64,000 nucleotides of DNA from contig JAZARR010000188.1 of the NCBI GenBank assembly GCA_037389465.1, forward strand, positions 1,267,501 through 1,331,500, given 5' to 3'. Under the pieces are notes generated by a model, which saw only the letters and a program-made list of their open reading frames with translations, searched no databases and was not told the origin of the DNA. Positions 53,193-62,223 of this stretch are shown one piece after another. The position numbers were made by a program, and so were the translations under genes. This DNA comes from Baylisascaris procyonis. Lineage: Eukaryota > Nematoda > Chromadorea > Rhabditida > Ascarididae. The first letter of the stretch is position 1. Every line of letters starts with the position of its first letter.

Positions 53193-53274
53193 GATCAGGT
53201 GGCCGAGTGGTTAAGGCGATGGGCTGCTAATCCACTGCTGTTTCCCCGCGTGAGTTCGAATCTCATCCTGATCG
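53193..53274 (+). tRNA. tRNA-Ser(GCT), copy 55, degraded right edge
   Basis: A31G and 3' anticodon-stem changes (TCCAC) plus a broken variable arm. The TTTT run is lost downstream (AGTTCTCTTCTG), so termination would be poor. The repeat spacer ends here. Confidence 0.4.
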
Positions 53275-54166
53275 AGGAAAGTTCTCTTCTGGGCAACATT
53301 GCGTAGCTTTTCTCCTGAATCTGATGGCCTGACGGATGACCATATTCGAGTATTCTTGCCTGAGTGAAAGCTGCTACCGAAGGCCAAAGGCAGGAAATGG
53401 GACGAGCGCTTCGAGCAACCGTGAATGGTATGATTTCCCACATGCTTACAGCTATATTATGACTTTCGGTCGTTTAACGCAATACATGGTCTCGGCAAAA
53501 AAAGGAAGGGGTGTAAATGAACGAGGAATAAAGATCTCTATCAGAAGGCGATCAACGTAGACGGGCAACATGAGAACTGCAATACCGCGAATTGTTAAAC
53601 ACTCTCTTTCTCTTGGCCAAAAGCATGTTTCAAGGGCTGAAGCCGAAACAGACTTCAGATTTCCTGATCATGGTAGCCACTCTACATCGCATACTGTTAC
53701 TTACTCTGATTTATTTACCGGATCAGAATCGCAAGGTAGACACGCGTAAAATGGTCGTGATCGTCATCGCACGGATCCACAGGGTCAACCGAAAATACTA
53801 ACCAGGTCACGTTAGACCCGCCGACCGTGATCAAGTGTTTGGCGCATGTAAAATCATCGATCATGCTGAATTATTTCACAATTTAGTTAACTAGCGTACT
53901 TGCCTACTGCACACTGCAAGCGTACTAGAGTTGTACACTTAGCTGACCAGATGACCAGTTGGGTCGGTAGTCCATCCATAAAGTGGCCATTAAGGAATTA
54001 GGTGGTCACTTTAATCGCTCAGCTTATGCGTTTTTTCACTGTCTTTTAATCAGTTCAAATTTTATTTCATGATTTTGTTCAACAATGCAAACTGAATGCA
54101 AAATTATATCTTTCGTTATTTACATCGCAACAAAATCTCAAAGCACATATGATAAAACTGATACTC
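53275..54166. other. Region between tRNA array and FLYWCH gene
   Basis: More GC-rich than average near the array, with overlapping chance ORFs on both strands (for example 53336-53560 and 53592-53801). It contains the poly(A) signal of the minus-strand gene. Confidence 0.45.
54061..54066 (-). terminator. Candidate poly(A) signal of the FLYWCH gene
   Basis: AATAAA on the minus strand about 100 bp past the TGA at 54167-54169. Confidence 0.5.
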
Positions 54167-54690
54167 TCAAATCTCAATAATACCGTGATCGACTAGCAAT
54201 CCTTCCAGCTGACGGATTCTTTGTTCATATTGCCGCAATGTAGCCTTCATCGCACGCAGCTCGGATAACAACTCCTGCGTCACAGACGACTGAAATGAAG
54301 GATACGACTGAGTCTCATGCGTAAACTATCGCTCGATCTGATCAAGCGTCAGAATTTAAGCTCAGAGAATTTGGTTCAACCTGGCGGTGGGTGAGGTAAC
54401 TTCCCCTTGCTAGGAGTCGGCAGGCAAAACAATGTACACGAAGCGAAAAACTTCTTCCTTGATTTAAAGCGAATATCGGATATCTAACAGCTGATTTCAT
54501 TTGCTAACCGATCGAGCGAAACCCATCATCCTGAAATCAAAAATATCGAGAATGGTTAAACCTCTAAACCTCGGCATTACTTTTGGCCGCGTCTTTTCCA
54601 TAGTGTTCTCATCTTGCTGCGCTCCGATCTCTGCGAAGGTCCGAAGGAGCAAGGCGATGCGTGAAAAGAATGAAGGCGGCGTTTTATCTT
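54167..54690 (-). CDS. 3'-terminal coding segments of the FLYWCH gene (alternative end)
   Basis: The final exon 54289-54167 follows TTTCAG. It encodes SSVTQELLSELRAMKATLRQ and continues to LLVDHGIIEI and TGA, a clear coiled coil. The segment ending at 54581, with a GTAATG donor in phase, encodes FFSRIALLLRTFAEIGAQQ and joins it. Its acceptor lies near 54690 but its start phase does not match any upstream exon I found, so one linking exon is missing or mis-bounded. Strand, spacing and the downstream poly(A) signal make it the distal 3' end of the FLYWCH gene, though a separate small gene is possible. Confidence 0.55.
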
Positions 54691-55097
54691 CTCAACTTTT
54701 CACGTGCCACTTGGTTCTTACGTGACCTTCACGCAGATCTTGATGTATATATGAGGAAGCATCACCAAACAGGAGGAATGTTTCGGCCTAATACTTTCAC
54801 ACATACGGGATTAATGTGGCGTGTATAAACAAAAATGAAAAACCAGTGAAGCACGGATAGATGCAACAGAATTAGTTCACACTACGAGTTAAAAATTGTT
54901 AAATTTGCCCTCTTTTACGCTTTTCTAGCTGTTCGGCCTTTACTCAAGAGACCGAAGGAAGTATTACTACAGCAGCCAAAATGCCAATAGAAAGTAATAT
55001 CAGCAAAACATTCCCCTTTTAACCAACCCTCTCTAAGAAAATAAGTGGCATTTTTTGATAACACATTTTCAGATCACTCTAGGCCAACTTCACCCTT

Positions 55098-55185
55098 GTC
55101 TGTTCCTTTTATGCAGGTCAATTTCATTCCTCTTTGTTCTCTTCATGCAAACCAATTTCATCCTCGTCTGTTCCCTTTATGCAGA
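55098..55185. repeat. Short tandem repeat (about 38-bp unit)
   Basis: Imperfect units with TTCATGCA/TTTATGCAG and CAATTTCATCC-type sequence. Confidence 0.7.
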
Positions 55186-55385
55186 TAGGCGAACCATCCA
55201 TCAACATAGAACGATTTGCCACTTTTCTTACCGAATTAAAAGATTACTTTCAGCTCCACAATTTGCAAATGTCATCGGCCAGTATGTATGAACTGTTGCT
55301 GAGAAAAAGAATGTACATGAAACGGGTTAAATATGCAGTAAGACACATGCAAATATACGAAAGTATAAAAGCCTTACGCTGGTAA
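55186..55385 (+). CDS. Protein-like ORF on opposite strand in FLYWCH gene intron
   Basis: After a CTTTATGCAG acceptor-like site the frame encodes INIERFATFLTELKDYFQL and further helical, basic sequence to KALRW and TAA. It reads like a terminal exon, but no upstream + strand exon was found and it lies opposite an intron of the FLYWCH gene. It may be chance. Confidence 0.25.
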
Positions 55386-55572
55386 TTAGCCATTAAATTT
55401 CTTGATCAAGTGTCCAAGTCGACTGAGTCGTCGACTGAGTCTTAGTGAACAGGTGCGAAAAAACGAGCTCATTTACGTAACGAGTTGTCTCAAATATTTA
55501 AATACATAACCAAAGCTGTTAATCGTTAGATCTACAATAGTTCGACCGATAAGCAATCTGTGGAACTTTGAA

Positions 55573-55750
55573 CGAGCACAAAATACCTCGTCGATTTTAG
55601 GACATTTGCGCCGAATGTGACCCTGGTGATTGGAGGTGCGAAGCTTTCGTTTCTCTATTCGCCCATGCCTTGTCTGCCTCAGCCGAGAGACCATCCGTTC
55701 ATGGCCACCTGAGCATGCTCCATCATCTTCGCTACCAGACAGCGGCTAAA
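55573..55750 (-). CDS. Alternative exon of the FLYWCH gene
   Basis: TTGTTTTAG is followed by a frame encoding PLSGSEDDGACSGGHERMVS, then a very basic stretch (RLRQTRHGRIEKRKL) to KCPKIDE and a GTATTTTG donor. It starts in phase 0, so it could follow exon 56521-56281 directly and skip the exon that ends in a stop at 55746. The TAG of that stop doubles as this exon's acceptor. Confidence 0.45.
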
Positions 55751-58700
55751 ACAATGCATCTAAAACAGCCTTCACACTCTTCAGCTGCAGCCCATTCAAG
55801 GCTGCAATGAAGCGTTGACAATCGACCTCCCTCTCCACCCTCGAATTTATCAGCAATTTCTTCGCACGCTTCCGATGACTCAAATGTTGAACATCAGCAC
55901 TCTGCTGTCGATCAAAGAAACGGCTACCAATTAGTGTAATCAATAAAGAACAAACATTTTACCTCTTCTCAGCTCTTGAGTCAAATTTTATTACTTTTTT
56001 AAAATTTTCTCTTATCCTACTCTGGCTTCTGCACGACCGTCCGAGAAAAAAAAAAACAAAACGCATTTCCCTCAACTGGGGTGGATGAGATATGGAGAAA
56101 AGAAGAGGTGGGAGGAGGGGAGATGAGACAGAGTCGGTCCATGTAAATATTCAACGGCAACCCAAGCGCTACCAAAAAAAAGCTTGAGACACTGTGGTTT
56201 CAGATATACCAAAAGCAAAACAGCAACAGCACAAGTACAGATGAAGGACCATAAACATAAATGCGAAAAGTTATGCAAACCTGTTGCTCCTGTATCAGAT
56301 GAGTGGATGATTGCTCAAAGTCTCCACACGACTGCTCCACTTCTCCATCATAAGAAGACTCTCCAGGTTCCAAATCCGGCGTATCCCTACTAGCATTAAC
56401 CGCCACTGAAGACTGCTTTCGCTGCATACCGAAGAAGATTCCTTCACCGCTTTCACTGTTTAAACTCAGCTTCGCCGAGGCCGTCTCATCATTCACTAAT
56501 AACTGCGAATTCTCGGATTCCCTTAATAAAACAAATACCAAATTTCGTAAGTTTGGTAAAAAAAACAACACACACTTGGTGTAACCATAATTTTCTAGTG
56601 GCAGCTATGAATCGTTGCGGATATCCTGTGAACAAAAATAAGGCTCTTCTAAAGTGGGCGAAGGATGGCGAAGGTATAAGGCTCCAGCAGCTCAGAACTG
56701 CAAGGAAAATCCCCTCGTCATATACTTTTACTAAACAGCAATTTTTGGCAATCACCTTAATATGGTGTCGATTTCTAATCAGCCATCAACTTCCGTATTG
56801 ATCTGTTCATCATCTCTGATTTTTTTCGTTTTAGAAAAAACTTACCACATCTGACTTGATTTATAGGAACCGCACTATTATTTCGCCAGCATCATTTAAT
56901 CAAAAATATATGATAGATTTTCATCAATTGCAAGAGGGCCCATATTCATTGTATCCTCCCTTTCTCTTCCTTTACCTCCCCCCTGATACTTTTCTTATCT
57001 TCAGTTATCTTAAGACATCAAAATTTGAAGTACGGAGAAAGAATTAGAGACAAAATGGTTCTAGATTAGGGAAAACCGTAAGTGTTTTACCTTCCTTCCC
57101 CATCGATTTCCTTTCTTATCATTGTTCTTCCTGAAACGGGTGAATTGGCCGAAGAAGAAGAAGAAGGAGTGTGCTCCTTTTGTTTTGTTCGATGACGATA
57201 ATATGCACGACGAACGGCACTCCACGGTGGGAAATAACTGCATGCATTCAAACTTGTACCCATCATTTTTTCCATTCCCTGAAAAATATCCTCTTGATTT
57301 GATCAATGCTCTCATAAATTCAAAAAAATAAAAGAAATATATAAATAAATAAAATAAAATAAAACCAAATAGCTATGACAGTACAAAAACTTCATGCAAA
57401 AAAATAAAATAAAATAAATTATGGGTCATTTTCCTTCGAAAAAAAGGATCGTTCTCCTGAAAAAATTCACTAGCACCTCAAAAATTCATATCTCAATTAA
57501 CCTTAAAAGACAGAGGTTCTAACAGTGGTCAAGTCGCTGATATGGATTAGATGTTAAAATTAAAGGCAGTTCCTTAGTGAGTAGCAACGCCATTATATTG
57601 CATGTCAATGAGCCCAAACAAATAAGCACAAAATCGAAAATTCCTTCCTCTTCAAAAGCTATTATTTTCTTATAAGCAGATCATTTTCGCAGAAGAAAAT
57701 CCTTAAACAGTATGAACAGACTTTCACTCCTATAAAAATAAATCATCACTTTAGTATGAGCGAGTCGAGGATCTGCTTCACCTTGCTGCACATCCAAACG
57801 ACATTGTCGATCGACCGCTCGCGCAAATACCTTGTTCTCATCGAGTGGCTTACAACTACCATGATGACTACCACTTCGGGCAATAATTTTCCCATTCATT
57901 ACCCATACATAAGCTATATTCCCATCTCCTTGTTTTCTCCTCCATTCCACACATTTTGTGCATCGGTAATACTGCCTTCCAGTTTCCGCATCTCCTCGTA
58001 TGAGTGCATACTGCCTCAGAAAACCATTCTCATAAACATTCAACATGGTTGCCTTCAAACGACGAGATAGTGAGATACACTTCACAAATGATGGACCATA
58101 CTGCTCCTCACTGAAAGCTATCATTAAGTTATCTGAAGAGGTAGCTCAATGCTCCCTATAACCCCTAGGGTTTACGGGTTTTCTCTGCACGAAAATTGAA
58201 CGGTGGCTTGAGATAAATCAAAGCTTGAAGCCTTTCCCGTTTCGAAAGATCTTTTCGGCCCTCTAAAACGAAGAGACTTAAAATAGCTACTAAATTCTTA
58301 GGGTGCAGGTCGCACACTAGAAGGAGAGTGGATTTAAACAGTCCGATATGTCACTGAATTATCGGTACACTGCCAAACTCGACTATAGGGTCGCCGTATC
58401 GAAAAGAACAAAGTAGAAGGATGAAGGTTAGCGCAATAATGTGGAAAATTGCTGCGACGATTTGTCGTGCTTTAAAAAACTGCAAAATGCATTTACTTAA
58501 GGATCACCATTGGTTCGGTAATTCTGACGTGAGAATCCGGTATCGCTTAAAAATTTCGATATCTTTGTCGGGAAAAACCGAATCGGTTTTGAAGGATAGA
58601 ATAAATCCCAGAATAAATATTTATTAGAAAAAATCTCAATTCAACAACTCGCCACAACCGATCTTGAATTTTAAATAAAATTTCATTTCCCCGATAGCAT

Positions 58701-61700
58701 AGTTTAAAACGCATTACTTCCTATTGTGCTTCTACGTAGATCATTCAGATTATTGTTCCTGTCTCACACTAAAGAATTATTCAACAAAAACTTTGAAATA
58801 TTCAAATCGCAACTCGAAATTGAGGCGTGATCCTGCGTAAACGATTAAATGATTCACATACTAGCTTACTTACCTTTCACCTGTCTCCGCTGCGATTTCC
58901 GAGCTCATCCGTTCTTCATCATCATCTACCTCTTCCTATAACAACACTCGAGTGCATTCTCGTACACATGATTTTTGAATGCAGTCGGCTGACAAACAGC
59001 GCTTACGGCATCTAATGAAAGAAGAAGAAAGAGGGAGAAAGAGACAGAGAAAGAAAGGGGGAAGAGGGGGGAAAATGAGATGGAGGGGGGAAGAAAGAGA
59101 GAAGAAGATTCAGAAAAGTTCTTCAGGATCGGAAAAAATTTTATTTACGGGGGTGAAAATAAGACAATTTTTTACACTTTCTTGACGGAAGAAGAGGAAA
59201 AACTTGATTTAAAAAATTCCAAAAATTTTCCCGGTCACAGCTGCAATCCCTCGTAGCCCCGTCACCTTCCACCCCCTTCCCCAGGTACAGAAAATGTTAC
59301 TTAGTATTGTGTGCATGCACGAAATACGTCCCAGCGATAATCCGGAACAAATAAAACCAATGCCAGGAAGTGTCATTTTTTGAGAATCACAGCAAAGGTG
59401 AGCCAAGATTTTCGTGAACCGAATAAACAGGAAAAGGGATTCAAACAAACTGAAGAGTGGCCTATCCTGCTACTTTTCAACCTAATTCAGGCCCATAGAA
59501 AATGCCGCGCGGAACATTAGGTGCAAAACGAAAAACCCGCCTCAAGAGGTACAAATATATGAGGATATCGGGCAGATTCCAAAAATTTCTCACTTCTTTA
59601 TACAACCAATGTTTAGCATTATGCGTTTCAAGGTCATCATCTGACAAGTTTGAAGGCGACCACAGGGCTTCGAAGACCTATCTATACGATCGGTCTTCGA
59701 AGACTCTCCTTCCCAAGATATGGCGCCTCAATGCGGCAAAATTGTTTATAAAAGTAAATTCCCCTATGACTGTCTCCTCAGCATATTGCTGCAATGAATA
59801 TAATAACCAGGATTGGTACATTTCATGTATCCTCGATGCCGCGATTGCAACCTGGGATCCTCAATCACGAAGGCAATTCAAGGAATAATGAAACGGGTAA
59901 ACCATCGAACAAGGGATTGGTTTTCGGAAATAGAACGGTAAATAAATCGAGAAATTTCATTCGAACTCATGTAGTGGATTTAATGGATTTATTTATAAGA
60001 CTAAAATCTATGAAATAGGCACTCAAGTTTAGTGCAACCCTGCAAATTTTACTTCACTCCCTATACTGCGCCTATTATATAAATAATAAACAAGAAATTA
60101 TATAAACAATAAAAAAATGAATAGAGTAATATTGTTATTTATTGCTGAAGATCCGAAGCAAAAGAAATTTAAATGTTAAATGAAAAAACGAACAATCCCA
60201 TTCGCATCTCAACAATGGAGAGCGTCATCGTTAAAAAATTTGCAATTATAGGAAGATAAACTCATAACTATTACTTACCTCTTTCAAGTTTCGGAGAGAC
60301 GTTGAGCTGCATATAGGCAAAGTTGCTTTTTGTGCTCCAACAGTTACCTCTCTCCATGAGCAGCCACGTTTATATTGATCATAAAGCTTTTTAAGTACTT
60401 TCCTGAAATATTTTACTAGTTTATATTGGTAGTAACATCAGCAGTATATAAGTTTCATTTGTATTCTAATAATTGTTCCATATTTAATTAAAACTTTAAA
60501 TATGACTCTTAATTCATGCAAACCAAATAAAAATGGTTTCCACCATATACAACTTTTGTAGTCAACATTTTTCCCTAGCAGCATTCACATATAACAATGA
60601 TCAAAGTGCCACACAGGATACAGAAGTAATTACTTTAGCAGCGTTATTGATTATCATTTTGTAAGAAATTTTTGAAGAAATAAAGATTTTGAAGAAAGAA
60701 CAAATTAAAAAAAAAAAATTTTTTTTCTAATATTTTTATACGGTAAAATCAAAAAGCTTTTGCCAGGTTTTTTTTATTTGTTCAGTTGTAAGAAAGTAAG
60801 TGCTTTGGCCTCATCGACTTGATGTGAACTATCAACCTCTTTGCTAAGAGCAAAGTTTTTGGCATATGCTTCTTCGAAATCTTCGTATGGAAGTGATCTG
60901 CGAACTGATAAACTTTAGACCTCTTATCACCTTATCACTTGTCAATAGTATCAATACAAAAACTTCACAAACAATGCAGGTTTCATTCGCTTTTATACAG
61001 CTGACCTCCTAACGGCAAAAAAAGGAAGACAGCTGAAGATTATTAGCGAAGGAGTAAGCTTTTCGGACGTGGAAAAATGATACCAGTCAATTCGTTGCCC
61101 TCTAATTCTGATAACAGATGTCTGTACCATATATCAGCCAATCTTTGAATTCTGGTAATCCACAAAAGTTCTGGATTGGAATGGTAGAAGGAAGATTTGG
61201 AATCTTTGTTTATCCCATAAAACCAATATCTCAGAAAAAACGGAGAAATTAAAAAAAATATTAAAAAATATTAATGATCAATGTGGCAACCATTATAATA
61301 AGACCAATCCATATCTCTAATCCAAAAATAAATCTTATAACATCTAATAAATTCGTCTCTTTGACTGCTTCCGACTATATAATCCTTCATTACGTTTTCA
61401 AACATAATTGCTTCATAGTAAATCAGTTTCATAAACTTACGCATTGTTCTCTTTCGTACATCGAACCGTCTGATTCCTGCCATCGTCACCCACCTATAAG
61501 AATATTTCATCGTATTTGCGATGACTCCCTTCCGATATCATACTACAATAACTATGCAAAGAAAAAATATACAATAGCCAAATTGGTTTAAGAAATTCAT
61601 GAAAATCAAATCGTCCCATTGTCCACTACATAATATAAAAACTATCAAAAAAGATCATCCCTTGACTTGATGTGGGCTTCGGTATTAGAAAAACGTGGAG

Positions 61701-62223
61701 TATCGATGCCATAACGACAATAAATGTCCTCTTCACCTGCTCAAAACACCTTTCATATAGTATCAAAAATACTCCCCAATGGAACACATTCCCAAAATCC
61801 CTTCCCTCCACCCCCTAAATCCCGAAAACTACCACCTGCAAAGCTGAAGACATTAATTATGTTATATATTGCTTACTTGTGTTACTATTCGATGTAGCGT
61901 TGATTTCGATATTTTCATGCCGATCTTTTGCTTTATCTGAGCACTCAAAGCATCCAACGAGCTTATGGTACCTTGATGATATTCTTCGATGAGCTCTTCC
62001 ACAACCGTTCTTAAATAGAATTAAATTATTTAAAAAATGGAACAAGACGCACTAATAAAACATTAGGCAAGCCAAATTTCTAAGAAAATCGAGCTTAACC
62101 TCATATTACCCACGAAAATCATGGAAGATGGACAATGGAATCAAAATCAAACACTCCTGAAAGATCATAAAAAAGATACCTCTCATCTGCGTTGCATCTT
62201 GACCATATTTGCCGTTTTACCAT
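55746..62223 (-). CDS. HTH plus FLYWCH-type zinc-finger protein (long isoform)
   Basis: Ten exons join with all phases matching: 62223-62180, 62009-61877, 61493-61441, 60402-60279, 58935-58874, 58262-58176, 58110-57750, 57278-57091, 56521-56281 and 55904-55746 (TAG), giving about 482 residues. The N-terminus starts MVKRQIWSRCNADERTVVEE and includes AQIKQKIGMKISKSTLHRIV, a helix-turn-helix-like pattern. An acidic linker (EEVDDDEER) follows. Exon 7 carries YYRCTKC, then VMNGKIIARSGSHHGSCKPL and RAVDRQCRLD, the cysteine/histidine layout of nematode FLYWCH-type domains (about residues 190-260). PPWSAVRRAYYRHR and a Ser/Glu-rich region come next. FLYWCH proteins bind DNA and some repress transcription; a nuclear regulatory role is inferred. 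The start is the first ATG after TTCTTCAG, possibly a trans-splice site. Confidence 0.75.
59017..59112 (-). other. Long polypyrimidine tract in FLYWCH gene intron
   Basis: Almost purely purine on the + strand (GAAAGA, GGGGGA runs), hence pyrimidine on the transcript, and 80-180 nt upstream of exon 58935-58874. Confidence 0.7.
60773..60778 (-). terminator. Candidate internal poly(A) signal
   Basis: AATAAA on the minus strand overlaps the stop codon of the short isoform; it lies in the intron between exons 61493-61441 and 60402-60279. Confidence 0.45.
60774..62223 (-). CDS. Short HTH-only isoform of the FLYWCH gene
   Basis: Exons 62223-62180, 62009-61877 and 61493-61441 can splice in phase to either of two acceptors. 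One is exon 60402-60279, leading to the zinc finger. The other is a terminal exon 60897-60774 (acceptor TTCGCAG), which encodes SLPYEDFEEAYAKNFALSKE and ends TFLQLNK-TAA. An AATAAA overlaps that stop (60773-60778). The short product would be 117 residues with the HTH-like region but no zinc finger. Both junctions use the same two carried-over bases (GC), completed as an alanine codon. Confidence 0.6.

Larger units (their letters stand above)
41756..53274 (+). repeat. Tandem array of 55 serine tRNA-like units (212-bp period)
   Basis: Each unit is an 82-nt tRNA-like sequence plus a spacer of about 130 bp; starts are spaced 210-212 bp apart over 11.5 kb. The tRNA folds as a class II serine tRNA: acceptor GATCAGG/CCTGATC with discriminator G, three-pair D stem GCC/GGC, anticodon arm ATGGA-CTGCTAA-TCCAT, variable arm GGGG-TTT-CCCC and T arm GTGAG-TTCGAAT-CTCAT. 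Internal A-box (TGGCCGAGTGG) and B-box (GTTCGAATC) sequences are kept in most copies. Almost every spacer starts with a TTTT run about 9 nt after the tRNA, suitable for Pol III termination. Spacers share CGTTTCCGATCTGAACGACG-type sequence and belong to a few alternating types. Short ORFs crossing the array are by-products of the repeat. Confidence 0.95.

Noticed and set aside
41980..53250. CRISPR-like regular repeat-spacer pattern
   Set aside because: The repeat is an 82-nt tRNA and the spacers are homologous to each other, in a eukaryotic intron-bearing context; no CRISPR features apply.
42483..53443. Many ORFs of 60-150 codons reading AEWLRRWTANPLGFPRVSS or RFELTRGNPNGLAVHRLNH
   Set aside because: They are the tRNA-Ser sequence translated on either strand. 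The codons follow the tRNA stems, and the 212-bp repeat explains their recurrence.
59502..59888. 128-codon + strand ORF
   Set aside because: No domain or splice context; it lies in an intron of the FLYWCH gene on the other strand and contains an internal DNA duplication. It is probably chance, though it is one of the longest ORFs.
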